Below are positions 43,982 through 53,136 of a DNA stretch of 64,000 nucleotides, one piece after another. Position numbers and translations under genes: made by a program. The DNA is taken from the NCBI GenBank assembly GCA_963849305.1, contig CAWKGV010000002.1, forward strand, positions 434,001 to 498,000. The letters are read 5' to 3'. The notes beneath the pieces are model-generated. The model saw only the letters and a list, made by a program, of their open reading frames with translations, had not been told where the DNA came from and ran no database searches. The stretch comes from CAWKGV01 sp963849305. Its GTDB lineage: Bacteria; Pseudomonadota; Alphaproteobacteria; Acetobacterales; Acetobacteraceae. Within the stretch, counting starts at the first letter, position 1. Every line of letters begins with the position of its first letter.

Positions 43982-45114
43982 GCCACACGCTCCCCGGCCC
44001 GCCACACCTGGCGCACAATCGGAAGGCCCTCATGCAATGTCACGCGCACCACATCGCCGCGCTGACCCGGCGCCAGCCGCCCACGGTCGGGCAGGCCCGC
44101 CATGCGTGCCGGCGCCTCGCTCACCAGCGCCAATGCCCGCGGCAAACCAAGCCCACCGCGCGCGCACTGGAACGCCGCCTCGATCAGACTCGGCGGCACA
44201 TAGTCCGAGGCCAAGGCATCAACCGCGCCGCAATCGAGCAGCGCCTTGGCCGAAACGTTTCCGGCATGCGAGCCCCCGCGCACGATGTTGGGTGCGCCGG
44301 CGATCACCTGCATTCCCGCTGTCTTGGCGGCGCGCGCGGCCTCCATCGTGACCGGGAACTCGCTCAAGCCAATGCCGTCGGCGGCATTCTCGGCGATCTC
44401 CGCCTCGGTGCGGTCGTCGTGGCTGGCAAGCGCGACCTCGCGTCCGGCGAGGCGCGCTAGCAACGCGCGGCGATTTGCCTGCCTGACGCGGGCGCGGGTC
44501 GCTTGCAGCTCGGCGATGTTGCGGTCGATCTCGTCGTCAGCCGTCCCGCCAGATCGCCGCAGCGCCCGGTAGAAATCAAGGTCGGCATATTGCCCGACCC
44601 CCGGCGTGTGGTCCATCAGGCTGACGATGCGCAGGCGCGGGTGGAGGGCGACAGAGTCGAACAGCTCGATCATATCCTCGGCCGGAATCTCGCACCGCAG
44701 ATGCAGGAAATGCTCAGCCTTGAGCAGCCCGGCGCCCCCGAGCGTATCGAGATCAACGACGCCCTCGCGGAACGTGCGCACGCGGTCCTTGTCGAAGCCA
44801 AGATCGCCTAGGCAGAATGCGTCCAGCACCGTGGTCACCCCGGCGGCGACGCATTGCGCGTCATGCGCGATTAGCGCCGAGCGCGATGGCCAGCGCGCGT
44901 TACTGCGCGGCTGCACCTGGCGTTCCAGATTGTCCGTGTGCACGTCGACAACGCCGGCGATGATATAGTCGCCCTGCATATCAAGCGCACAAGACGCCCC
45001 GCTTGGCCCGGGCTGCACCTCGGCGATAGCATCGCCGCGCATGACCAGCGTACCGCGCAGCACGGCATCATGCAGCACCAGCGCCGCATTGGTGAGGACC
45101 GTCTCAGTGCTCAT
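43978..45114 (-). CDS. phnM: ribose 1-methylphosphonate 5-triphosphate diphosphatase
   Basis: Removes diphosphate from the alkylphosphonate ribose triphosphate made by PhnGHIL. A 378-residue amidohydrolase with VVDVHTDNLERQ (metal His and Asp), RIVSLMDHTPGVGQY, LASHDDRTEAEI, and VRGGSHAGNVSA near the C-terminal active site. ATG overlaps the phnL stop (ATGA). A second, divergent phnM-like gene lies at 50.7 kb. Intact here, unlike the second copy. Confidence 0.94.
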   Translation of the reverse strand: MSTETVLTNAALVLHDAVLRGTLVMRGDAIAEVQPGPSGASCALDMQGDYIIAGVVDVHTDNLERQVQPRSNARWPSRSALIAHDAQCVAAGVTTVLDAFCLGDLGFDKDRVRTFREGVVDLDTLGGAGLLKAEHFLHLRCEIPAEDMIELFDSVALHPRLRIVSLMDHTPGVGQYADLDFYRALRRSGGTADDEIDRNIAELQATRARVRQANRRALLARLAGREVALASHDDRTEAEIAENAADGIGLSEFPVTMEAARAAKTAGMQVIAGAPNIVRGGSHAGNVSAKALLDCGAVDALASDYVPPSLIEAAFQCARGGLGLPRALALVSEAPARMAGLPDRGRLAPGQRGDVVRVTLHEGLPIVRQVWRAGERVA

Positions 45115-45812
45115 GCGGCGTCCTGCAACGGATGAAGGAGAAACACCCGATCCGCGACCGCAGCGCGAACCTCGGCATCATGGAAAATGCCAACCAGCGC
45201 CGTGCCGCGCCCCTTGGCCTCGCGGATCAGCTCGATGACCACGGCGCGGTTTTCCGCATCCAGTGCGGCGGTCGGTTCGTCAAGCAGCAGGATCGGATGG
45301 TCCCCGATGAAGCCGCGCGCGACGTTGACGCGCTGCTGCTCGCCGCCGGAAAATGTGGCGGGCGGCAGTCCTTGCAGCCGAGGCAAGATATTGAGCCGCA
45401 GCAGGAGCGAAGACGCGGCAGCGCGCGCCGCCTCAGGCGTGGCACCGCGCGCGATGGCTACTTCCGCCACGATGTCGAGGGCCGACACGCGCGGCACGAC
45501 GCGCAGGAACTGACTGACATATCCGAGCGTCTCGTGCCGAACCGCGAGGATTGTGCGCGCATCGGCAGCAGCGAGATCGAGCATCTCGCCGCGATGGCGC
45601 ACCAGGGTGCGTCCGCCATCCGCACGGTAATTGCCGTAGAGACTTCGTAGCAGGGTGGACTTCCCGGCCCCTGACGGGCCGGACAGCGCAACGCACTCGC
45701 CGGCGTGCAAGTCGAGCATGATGCCGCCCAGTACCTCGATGCGCAAGCCAGCTTGAAGGTGTAGCGTGAATCCCTTGAACAAGGCTTCGGCGCGTAGCAT
45801 CAGCTGCGGCAT
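45111..45812 (-). CDS. phnL: C-P lyase ATP-binding subunit
   Basis: ABC-type ATPase-like subunit of the C-P lyase system, needed with PhnG, H and I. Walker A GPSGAGKSTLL, Q-loop YVSQFLRVVP, signature FSGGEQQRVNVARG, Walker B ILLLDEPTAALD. 233 residues. The ATG at 45812 is chosen because it begins the conserved MPQLMLRAEALFKGF start; the frame extends upstream without similarity. A 238-base gap separates it from phnK, so it may have its own promoter. Confidence 0.93.
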   Translation of the reverse strand: MPQLMLRAEALFKGFTLHLQAGLRIEVLGGIMLDLHAGECVALSGPSGAGKSTLLRSLYGNYRADGGRTLVRHRGEMLDLAAADARTILAVRHETLGYVSQFLRVVPRVSALDIVAEVAIARGATPEAARAAASSLLLRLNILPRLQGLPPATFSGGEQQRVNVARGFIGDHPILLLDEPTAALDAENRAVVIELIREAKGRGTALVGIFHDAEVRAAVADRVFLLHPLQDAA

Positions 45813-46050
45813 GGCAACGCTTTGTTCAGAGGCGCGCAAGTAAAAAACAAAGAGCGCGGCGGCCGCCCTCGGAGAACACGTATGCGCGTGCGCATTGCAC
45901 TTGTGATCCGATGGGCTCTGAGGCGATCCGGATCTCACTCAAGATCCGCCTCTAGCACATCGGGGGGACCGGAGAGGTGGCGCAAGACCGCCCCTGCGGC
46001 TCTCTGATCAACATCTCGCCCCGTTCCTCACAACCATCGTTCCGCACCGC

Positions 46051-46827
46051 TCACGCCTGGAGCACCGAACTCACCAGCAGTTGCGTGTATGGATGCCGCG
46101 GATCGTCGAGCACCTGATCGGTCAGTCCTGCCTCCACTACGCGTCCGCGCTGCATCACCATGATCCTGTGCGCAAGCAGCCGCGCCACCGCGAGATCGTG
46201 TGTCACCAGCACAACCGCGATCGTCAGCCGCGCTACCAGCGTTCGGATCAAGTCGAGCAGCCGCGCTTGCACCGACACGTCCAGTCCGCCGGTCGGCTCG
46301 TCCATGAATACCAGGCGTGGGTGCGTGACCAATGTGCGGGCGATCTGCAACCGTTGCAGCATCCCGCCCGAGAAGGTCCGGGGCAGGTCGTCGATGCGGC
46401 TCTCGTCGATCTCAACCTGAGCGAGCCAGTCAAGCGCTGCCGCCCGGATCTGCCCGTAATTCCGCACCCCTTGCGCCATGAGCCGCTCGCCGACATTGCC
46501 GCCGGCTGTGACGCCCATGCGCAGGCTCTCGCGCGGGTTCTGATGCACGAACCCCCAGTCCGATCGGTGCAACCGCCGCAACGCTGGCGCCGGCAAGGCG
46601 TGAACGTCGTGCAGATGCCCGACCGGGTCGCGATACCAGGCCGCGCCTGCATCGGGCAGCAGGCGCCCCGACAGCACGTTCAGCAACGTGGTTTTTCCCG
46701 AGCCCGACTCGCCCACCACCGCCAGTACCTCGCCGGGCCAGAGATCGGCATCGACCTCGACCAGCGCGGGGATGGGGCCGAAGCGCAGCGTGAGCCCGCG
46801 CGCGGAGAGCAGGGTGACTTCGCTCAT
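46051..46827 (-). CDS. phnK: C-P lyase ATP-binding subunit
   Basis: ABC-type ATPase that binds the PhnGHIJ core. Walker A GESGSGKTTLL, signature FSGGMLQRLQIART, Walker B RLVFMDEPTGGLD, and the Dpp-like VHQNPRESLR Q-loop. 258 residues. ATG overlaps the phnJ stop by four bases. After its stop comes the 238-base gap before phnL. Confidence 0.93.
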   Translation of the reverse strand: MSEVTLLSARGLTLRFGPIPALVEVDADLWPGEVLAVVGESGSGKTTLLNVLSGRLLPDAGAAWYRDPVGHLHDVHALPAPALRRLHRSDWGFVHQNPRESLRMGVTAGGNVGERLMAQGVRNYGQIRAAALDWLAQVEIDESRIDDLPRTFSGGMLQRLQIARTLVTHPRLVFMDEPTGGLDVSVQARLLDLIRTLVARLTIAVVLVTHDLAVARLLAHRIMVMQRGRVVEAGLTDQVLDDPRHPYTQLLVSSVLQA

Positions 46828-47702
46828 CCCACTGTCTCTGGCGATCCGTGCGCGCCGAGATGCCCGCGCGCGCGCCGTCCGGCGCAGTGGTCGGTATCCG
46901 AACAGACGAACAATCGCCGGCCGCGATCGTCCACCACCACCTCGTCCAGATAAGCGTCGGTCGCCCCGCACAGGCCGCAGGCCCCGTCGGGGCGACCGGC
47001 ACGAAACGGATAGTCGTCGAAGTCGAGCGAGCGCACCTCGGTGTACGGCGGCACCGCATAGATGCGCTTCTCGCGCCCGGCACCGAAAAGCTGCAATGCG
47101 GGCATCAGGTGCATTTTTGGGTTGTCGAACGCCGGTATCGGGCTTGGAGACATCAGATAACGGCCGCGCACCATGACCGGATAATCATAGCTGATCGCCA
47201 CCTGGCCGAAACGGGCGATATCTTCATACAGCTTCACATGCATCACGCCGTAATCGGCGAGCGCGTGCATCCGCAGCGTCTCCGCTCGCGAGGGCACGAG
47301 CCGGTACAAGGGCTCTGGTTGGGGCACCTGATAGACGATGATCTGATCCGCGCACAACTTCGTTTCCGGGATGCGGTGGCGCGTCTGGATCACCGTCGCC
47401 TCGGCCGTGTGGGTCGTGGTGCGCACGCCGGCCGTCCGGCCGAAGAAGCGCCGGATCGAGACCGCGTTAGTGGTGTCGTCGGCACCTTGGTCGATCACCT
47501 TCAGCACGTCGTGCTGGCCGAGCACCGAGGCGGTCACTTGGATGCCACCGGTCCCCCAGCCGTAGGGCAGAGGCATCTCGCGCGACCCGAACGGCACCTG
47601 ATGCCCCGGGATCGCCACCGCCTTGAGCAAAGCGCGGCGGATCATGCGCTTCGTCTGCTCGTCCAATAGGCGAAGTTGTACCCCCTCATCCGGCCGGCTC
47701 AC
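46824..47702 (-). CDS. phnJ: ribose 1-methylphosphonate 5-phosphate C-P lyase
   Basis: Radical-SAM enzyme that breaks the carbon-phosphorus bond. The Fe-S and radical Cys set is complete: Cys242 and Cys245 in CGLCGA, Cys267 and Cys273 in FVCSDTDHC, matching E. coli positions within one residue. 292 residues with PYGWGTGGIQVTASVLG near the N-terminus. The start overlaps the corrected end of phnI by 17 bases. The product is expected to assemble with PhnG, H and I. Confidence 0.96.
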   Translation of the reverse strand: MSRPDEGVQLRLLDEQTKRMIRRALLKAVAIPGHQVPFGSREMPLPYGWGTGGIQVTASVLGQHDVLKVIDQGADDTTNAVSIRRFFGRTAGVRTTTHTAEATVIQTRHRIPETKLCADQIIVYQVPQPEPLYRLVPSRAETLRMHALADYGVMHVKLYEDIARFGQVAISYDYPVMVRGRYLMSPSPIPAFDNPKMHLMPALQLFGAGREKRIYAVPPYTEVRSLDFDDYPFRAGRPDGACGLCGATDAYLDEVVVDDRGRRLFVCSDTDHCAGRRARGHLGAHGSPETVG

Positions 47703-48781
47703 GACAGGCCGGTTCCACGGCTTCGGCGCGCATTCGCCGCACTGCCTCCAGCTCGCTCTGGAAATCGACGTAATGGGGCAGCTTCAGGTGCTCCACGAAC
47801 CCGGTCCCCTCAATGTTTGTCGCAGTGCGATAGCACGAACTCGGTGTTCTGCGCCGGCGCCGTGATGTCCTCGCCCAACTCGTCGGCGCGCATCGCCCGA
47901 TCAACCAACGCCATCGCCATCGCTTTGCGCTCAAGGTGGCCGAATACCAGCCCGTAACCGCGGGTGAATTGGGGCGGGGCGGATTTCGAGCCCGTGAACT
48001 GGTTCACCATCTGGCATTCGGTTACGGCGATGTCCCCCATGTCGATCGCGAACCCTAGCTCCGGAGGTTCGATCTCAACCGACACGTCGCCGACCCGGAT
48101 CTCGCCAACAAACGGATGTGTCCCGCCATAGCCCCGCTGGGTCGAGTATCCGAGTGCGAGCAGAAAACCCTCGTCACCACGCGCGAGCGCCTGCAATCTG
48201 GCATCCCGGCCGGCGGGGAACGACAATGGCGCGCGGGTCAAGTCGTGCGGCTCGCTCTGCGACGGGCCATCGAATTCGATCAATCCCTCCGCGCCCAAGA
48301 TGTCGTGAACGCGCGGCACCGGGACTGTCTCGGCCGGCGTGCTCGCTGGGACCGGCTCCGGCCGGGTCTCGGTCCCCGCGAGCGCGAAGTCGAGCAGCCG
48401 GTGCGTGTAGTCGTAGGTCGGGCCGAGCACTTGGCCGCCCGGAACATCCTTGAAGATCGCGGATATGCGTCGTCTCGGCGCCATCGAAGCCGTATCCAGC
48501 GGCCGCGAATGGGCGAAGCGCGGCAGGGTCGCGCGGTAGGCGCGCAACAGGAACGCCGCCTCGATCAAGTCGCCCTGTGCTTGCTTGATCGCTAGCGCGG
48601 CCAGCTCCAGGTCATGCAGAGAGCCCTCGACCATCACCCGATCGACGGCGCGGCCAAGCTGGCCGGCGATCTGGTCGAGCCCAAGTTCCGGAACGGCGGG
48701 ATCACCGCGCCGCTCCTCGGCGAGCCAGGCGTGGGCGTTGTCGATTGCCCGCTCGCCGCCTTTGACCGCGACATACGCCAT
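47686..48781 (-). CDS. phnI: C-P lyase core subunit, one frameshift
   Basis: Nucleosidase core subunit that attaches the phosphonate to ribose. N-terminus AYVAVKGGERAIDNAHAWL; central GYSTQRGYGGTHPFVGEIR and DIAVTECQMVNQF are typical. An extra T in the run at 47816-47818 (plus strand) breaks the frame after EFVLSHCD. Removing it restores NIEGTGFVEHLKLPHYVDFQ and a 364-residue protein, the normal length. This looks like a homopolymer sequencing error in a functional gene. Starts at ATG 48781 overlapping the phnH stop; a GTG three bases upstream is possible. Confidence 0.9.
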
Positions 48782-49359
48782 CACGCGTCCTCGATGCTTA
48801 CGGTGCGTCGCAATGCCGCGATCTGCGTTCCGGCGCAGAGCACAAGATCAATGCCGTGCGGAAATGATGCGGCGTTTCGTTCCCAAATGTCGGCGAAGCG
48901 GCTAGGCAGCCCTGCCACCGCAAGCATCATCGGGACCAGCAGGCCAGGCCCACGTAGCCGATAGCGCGCGCCGGTTCCGAGAGCCAGCACCTGAAGAATG
49001 ACGGTCGCCGCTGCCTCCGGCGCCGCGTCCGATCCGGGGTTGAGGCGGCCGAGGTCGGGCCACGCGAGCGCGGCCACGAACGCCGCCGCGCCCGCATCCT
49101 CGACGCAGGTGACGCCGCAGTGAAATTCGACCCACTTGCGCGCCGGCGCGGCGTCGGGATCAAGCCAAAGCGAGGTCTCGCCATCAATCAGGGTGAGCAG
49201 GACCGCCGCGGTCGCGGGATCGAGCGGCCCCGGCGGCCTTAATCCTGCGCCGGCTATCCGCAGGCTTCCCGGGCGCGCCATGGCGTCCAGCACGGCGCGG
49301 AAGCATTGTTGCGCCTCCGCTACGGGGTCAGCGAAGCCGGCGAGATCGAGTACCGTCAT
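48781..49359 (-). CDS. phnH: C-P lyase core subunit
   Basis: Structural subunit of the PhnGHIJ complex, 192 residues, with VLDLAGFADPVAEAQQCFRA at the start, AMARPG, TLIDGETSLWLD, and ending in GIDLVLCAGTQIAALRRT as in the family. ATG overlaps the phnG stop (ATGA) and its stop overlaps the phnI start, so the whole set is coupled. Confidence 0.93.
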   Translation of the reverse strand: MTVLDLAGFADPVAEAQQCFRAVLDAMARPGSLRIAGAGLRPPGPLDPATAAVLLTLIDGETSLWLDPDAAPARKWVEFHCGVTCVEDAGAAAFVAALAWPDLGRLNPGSDAAPEAAATVILQVLALGTGARYRLRGPGLLVPMMLAVAGLPSRFADIWERNAASFPHGIDLVLCAGTQIAALRRTVSIEDA

Positions 49360-49838
49360 GAGCGCATCGTTTGCAGAGCGAAGAATTGCACCCGCGTCGC
49401 CTCCGCCTTTGCCGCCACCGCAGCACGTCGCTCCGCCTGAGAGGCCGCGAGCGGTGCGATCACCAAATCGGTTACGCTTTCGCGCCAGGCCGCGTCCTGC
49501 ATCAACGCATCCACCGCCGCCGCAAGCTCCGCCTGCCGGGCATCGCGACCGGCGACATAGGCGTGGCCGATCTGGCCTGACCCGGCCCGTACCGTGCAGC
49601 GCGTGACGGTCATCTCGCCGAGATTGAAGGCCGCGCCGCCACCGCCGGCGCGGCCCCGGACCATGACCAGCCCAGTCTCCGGGCCGCGCAACGCGCGCCA
49701 GGACGGCAGGTTCGGAACGCTTTCCAGCCGCGCCGTGATCTCTTGCGCAGGAGCGCGCGCCAGGATCGCCATCCAGCGGCTGCGCTCCGCCTGCCCCACG
49801 CTTTGATCGCGGTGGCGATCCGACCCCGCATCGTCCAT
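49356..49838 (-). CDS. phnG: C-P lyase core subunit
   Basis: First gene of the C-P lyase operon; forms the PhnGHIJ core. 160 residues with RSRWMAILARAP, GLVMVRGRAGGGGAAFNLGE and MTVTRCTVRAGSGQIGHAYV, the diagnostic stretches. Transcribed divergently from phnF across 105 bases that contain two palindromes, so it is probably repressed by PhnF. Confidence 0.93.
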   Translation of the reverse strand: MDDAGSDRHRDQSVGQAERSRWMAILARAPAQEITARLESVPNLPSWRALRGPETGLVMVRGRAGGGGAAFNLGEMTVTRCTVRAGSGQIGHAYVAGRDARQAELAAAVDALMQDAAWRESVTDLVIAPLAASQAERRAAVAAKAEATRVQFFALQTMRS

Positions 49839-49852
49839 ACCGGCACCAAGGA

Positions 49853-49877
49853 AGATGTCGAAACATCTAGACGTCTA
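49853..49877. promoter_or_regulatory. candidate PhnF operator palindromes
   Basis: Two overlapping palindromes sit between phnG and phnF. AGATGT-CGAA-ACATCT (49853-49868) is a perfect inverted repeat. TAGACGTCTA (49868-49877) is a perfect ten-base palindrome sharing its first base with the former. The TCTAGAC core resembles sites bound by GntR/HutC-type PhnF regulators. The site is 14 bases before the phnG ATG, and would block both promoters. Confidence 0.6.
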
Positions 49878-49943
49878 CTGACTGGCATGGCTACGGTCAA
49901 GGAACGCGCGCGTTAGTCATCCGGCCGAGAGGATGAAATTGCG

Positions 49944-50687
49944 ATGACAGAAGGGCCGCCGGAGATGGGAGCGGTGCGCCGCCACCAGGGTGTGGCGCTT
50001 TGGCGTCAGATCGCGACCCGCTTGCAGGACGAGATCGGCACCGAAGCTTACCCGGCGGGCGCGCGCTTACCCACGGAAGTCGAGCTTTCGCGGCAGTTCG
50101 GCGTCAACCGGCACACCGTCCGCCGGGCGATGGAGGAATTGTCGCGCGGCGGCTTGGTCAGAGTGGAGCAGGGACGCGGCTCGTTTGTCGCTGAGGACGT
50201 CCTGGAATACACCGTCGAGCCACGCACCCGGTTCTCGGAATGGGTCCGCCGCCACAACAAGGAGCCCTCTGGGCGAATCATTCGGCTTGGGGAGGTCACG
50301 GTGGATAGCCATGTCGCAGCCGGGCTCGGCATCCGCCCTGGTGCGCGGGCGGTGGAGCTGGAACGGCTCGGCTTGGCGGATGGTCGCCCGGTGAGCCTGG
50401 GAACGCATTATTTCCCGGCCGCCCTGGCCGGAATACTCGCGGCCTTGCGTGACAGTCCGAGTATCACCGCCGCGCTGCGAACGGTCGGGGTCGCCGACTA
50501 TCTCCGCCAAGTCACGCGAGTCAGCGCCCGGATGCCAACGGCCGAGGAAGCGGAACTGCTGCGAACCCCGCGCAGCCGGCCGCTCCTGCTCGCTGAGAAT
50601 GTGAACGTGGATCGTACCGGCGCGGTGGTCGAGTTCGGCATCGCGCGCTATCCCACGCCGCGCGTGCAGATAGTGTTCGAACCTTGA
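49944..50687 (+). CDS. phnF: GntR/HutC family regulator
   Basis: Probable repressor of the phn genes. Residues 15-85 form the winged helix: LWRQIATRLQDEI, LPTEVELSRQFGVNRHTVRR, LVRVEQGRGSFVAED. Residues 95-245 form the UTRA ligand domain (HutC type), with ERLGLADGRPVSLGTHYFP. ATG follows GAGAGGATG. Divergent from phnG, with palindromes between. Overlaps the following phnM-like gene by four bases. Confidence 0.92.
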   Translation: MTEGPPEMGAVRRHQGVALWRQIATRLQDEIGTEAYPAGARLPTEVELSRQFGVNRHTVRRAMEELSRGGLVRVEQGRGSFVAEDVLEYTVEPRTRFSEWVRRHNKEPSGRIIRLGEVTVDSHVAAGLGIRPGARAVELERLGLADGRPVSLGTHYFPAALAGILAALRDSPSITAALRTVGVADYLRQVTRVSARMPTAEEAELLRTPRSRPLLLAENVNVDRTGAVVEFGIARYPTPRVQIVFEP

Positions 50688-51839
50688 GAGGCCGCAGATG
50701 CTCGCTAACGATCCTCGGCGGGCGGGTGCTGCTGGCGCATGGGGAGCAGACGACCGAGATGGCGATCGCGATCGCTGACGGTTGCATCGCGCGCACCGGC
50801 GGCGCTCTGCCGGGAGCGCGGCTGGATGCCACCGGATTGCTGGTCCTGCCAGGCATCGTCGACATCCACGGCGACGCGTTCGAGCGTCAACTTCAGCCGC
50901 GGCCCGGCGTCGATTTTCCGGCGTCGGTCGCACTCCGAGATACCGAGACGCAACTGCTGGCCAATGGCATCGCCACCGGGTATCTCGGCGTCACCTTGTC
51001 CTGGGAGCCCGGCCTGCGCGGCTTGGCCACATGGCGGGCGTTGCTCGATGCGCTTAAGGCGGAGCGCTGGATGTGCGACCTGCGCGTGCATTTGCGTGGG
51101 AGGCATACAACCTAAGCGCATTGGCTCTGGCGGAGGCCGACATCACCGCCGGCGGCGTCCATCTGCTGGCCTTCAACGATCACACGCCGGCGATCCTGCG
51201 CAAGATCGCCGACCCGGTGACAGGCACGAAATATAGCGAGCGCGCGGTTGTGTTGCTCGCCGACTTCCGCGCCTTGGCCGCCTGTGTCGGTCGGCGCTCA
51301 GCCGAAGTGCCGGCGGCTCTGGACCGGATCGGTGCCGCCGCGCGCTTGGCCGGTATTCCGATGGCCAGCCACGATGACGAGACCGGGAACGCCCGCGAAG
51401 GCTTCCGCGCGCGGGGGGCGAGAATTTACGAGTTCCCGATGGCCGAGCAGGTCGCGCGTGCGGCGCGGCTAGCGGGGGACTGGGTGGTGATGGGCAGCCC
51501 CAATGTCATGCGCGGGCGCTCGCATCTTGGCTGGGCTTCGCCGAGCGGCTAGCTGAAGCCGGCGTTTGCACGGTTCTGTCGTCGGATTACTTCTATCCCG
51601 CGATGCTGCAAGCAGCACTCATGCTGGCGGAGCGGGGCGTGCTCGATCTGCCGCGCGCCTGGGCGCTGGTCTCGGGCAATCCCGCGCAGGCCGTCGGGCT
51701 TAGTGACCGCGGCTCGATCGCGGCGGGTAAGCGGGCCGATCTGATCCTGGTCGATCCGAGTTCGCGTCGTGTCGTGGCGACGATCGCTGGCGGGCGCGTC
51801 GCGCATCTAACGGCTCACGGGGCGGCGCGATTCCTATGA
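50684..51839 (+). CDS. second PhnM-like amidohydrolase, two frameshifts
   Basis: A paralog of phnM coupled to phnF (TTGA overlap). Pieces in order: LPGIVDIHGDAFERQLQPRP (metal His and Asp), then after a one-base loss near 51097 WEAYNLSALALAEADI, HLLAFNDHTPAIL, ASHDDETGNAREG, and MGSPNVMRGRSHLGW. After a one-base loss near 51537 come SSDYFYPAMLQAA, and LILVDPSSRRVV. Adding two bases gives a 385-residue protein, family length. HGDAFER in place of HTDNLER separates it from the operon phnM. It may act on another phosphonate intermediate or be an amidohydrolase of related function. Confidence 0.82.
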
Positions 51840-51992
51840 ACCGAAGGAATGCGTTTCATCCACGGATTACTCCCTCGGAACACATCCGTTGGACATTGAC
51901 ATGCTTTGTCTAAATTGCGAGCGTCCGCGCCGCTGCCCGAGACAATTCTTCTGTTTGTGCAACGTTCTATTGGCGGCGAGGCGGCGGTGAAG

Positions 51993-53099
51993 ATGTCGGA
52001 AACCATGAACCTCGTAGGGGCCGCGCCTGCCCGTTCAGCGGACGGTCGCGAGTTGACCATTCTCATGCCTAGCGTTGATGATGCGGAAACCCTCGCTCGC
52101 GACATTGCTAATGCCCGCGTGGTCTTGATCCGCGGCGGGGGCGGCTACGGCACTCCCGCCGAGCCCGCGCTGAGGGCCGCCCGGATTGCCGTCATGATCC
52201 CATGTTACAACGAGGAAGCCGTCGTGCCGCACGTGATCGCGGCGTTCCGCGCCAGCCTGCCGGACGCGGCGATCTATGTGTATGACAACAACTCCCGCGA
52301 CCGCACCGCCGAAGTGGCCCGCGCCGCCGGTGCGGTGGTGCGCACGGAGCGCCTCCAGGGCAAGGGCCATGTCGTGCGCCGCATGTTCGCCGACATCGAG
52401 GCGGACGTGTTCGTGCTGGTGGACGGGGACGACACCTACGATGCCGCCGCCGCACCAGCCCTTGTGCGGATGCTGTTGGACAACCAGCTCGACATGGTCA
52501 CGGCGGCGCGCGAGAGCGTTGGCGATGATGCCTATCGTCGCGGCCATCGTGCCGGGAATGCGATCCTGACCGGCATGGTGCGCTGGGTGTTCGGCGATCG
52601 CGTGAGCGATATGCTATCCGGCTACCGGGTCTTCAGCCGTCGCTTCGTCAAATCGTTCCCGGCACTCGCGGCCGGGTTCGAGACCGAGACGGAGTTCACT
52701 GTCCACGCGCTCGAACTCTGTATGCCGATCGGCGAGATGCGCACGCGCTATCGCGGCCGTGCCGAGGGTTCGAGCTCTAAGCTGCGCACATGGACGGACG
52801 GGCTGCGCATCTTGCGCACAATCGTGCTGCTGGTGAAGGAGGAGCGCCCGCTGCAATTCTTCTCACTAGCCGGATTGGCGTTGCTCTGCAGCGGGATTGG
52901 GATAGGTCTGCCGGTCATCTTGGAATTCGTGCACACCGGCCTGGTGGCACGCCTGCCCTCTGCGGTGCTCGCAACCGGCCTCGTACTCGCAGCACTGCTT
53001 GCTATCGCTTGCGGCCTGATCCTCGACTCGGTTTCCAGGGGTCGCAAGGAGATGAAGCGCCTCGCCTACCTGGGAGTGCCCGCGGTGGTTGCGCGATGA
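51993..53099 (+). CDS. family 2 glycosyltransferase with C-terminal membrane helices
   Basis: A GT-A fold transferase likely acting on a lipid carrier. VMIPCYNEEAVVPHVI begins the catalytic domain, YVYDNNSRDRT and the metal-binding VLVDGDDTYD follow, then SGYRVFSRRFVKSFP. Two membrane helices lie near the C-terminus (about 290-310 and 320-345). Start choice is uncertain: a TTG at 51906 also opens the frame. I chose the ATG at 51993. About 65 residues precede the catalytic domain and look poorly conserved. Confidence 0.82.
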   Translation: MSETMNLVGAAPARSADGRELTILMPSVDDAETLARDIANARVVLIRGGGGYGTPAEPALRAARIAVMIPCYNEEAVVPHVIAAFRASLPDAAIYVYDNNSRDRTAEVARAAGAVVRTERLQGKGHVVRRMFADIEADVFVLVDGDDTYDAAAAPALVRMLLDNQLDMVTAARESVGDDAYRRGHRAGNAILTGMVRWVFGDRVSDMLSGYRVFSRRFVKSFPALAAGFETETEFTVHALELCMPIGEMRTRYRGRAEGSSSKLRTWTDGLRILRTIVLLVKEERPLQFFSLAGLALLCSGIGIGLPVILEFVHTGLVARLPSAVLATGLVLAALLAIACGLILDSVSRGRKEMKRLAYLGVPAVVAR

Positions 53100-53136
53100 T
53101 AGGATCAGCACTGCAAGACCGCCGCGTCGCGCTGGA

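Noticed and set aside
45813..46050. Missing phn gene in the gap between phnL and phnK
   Set aside because: No frame in the 238 bases resembles a phn product; it may simply hold a second promoter.
47816..47818. Programmed frameshift in phnI
   Set aside because: No slippery heptamer with a downstream structure was seen, and the same kind of single-base excess occurs in several unrelated genes.
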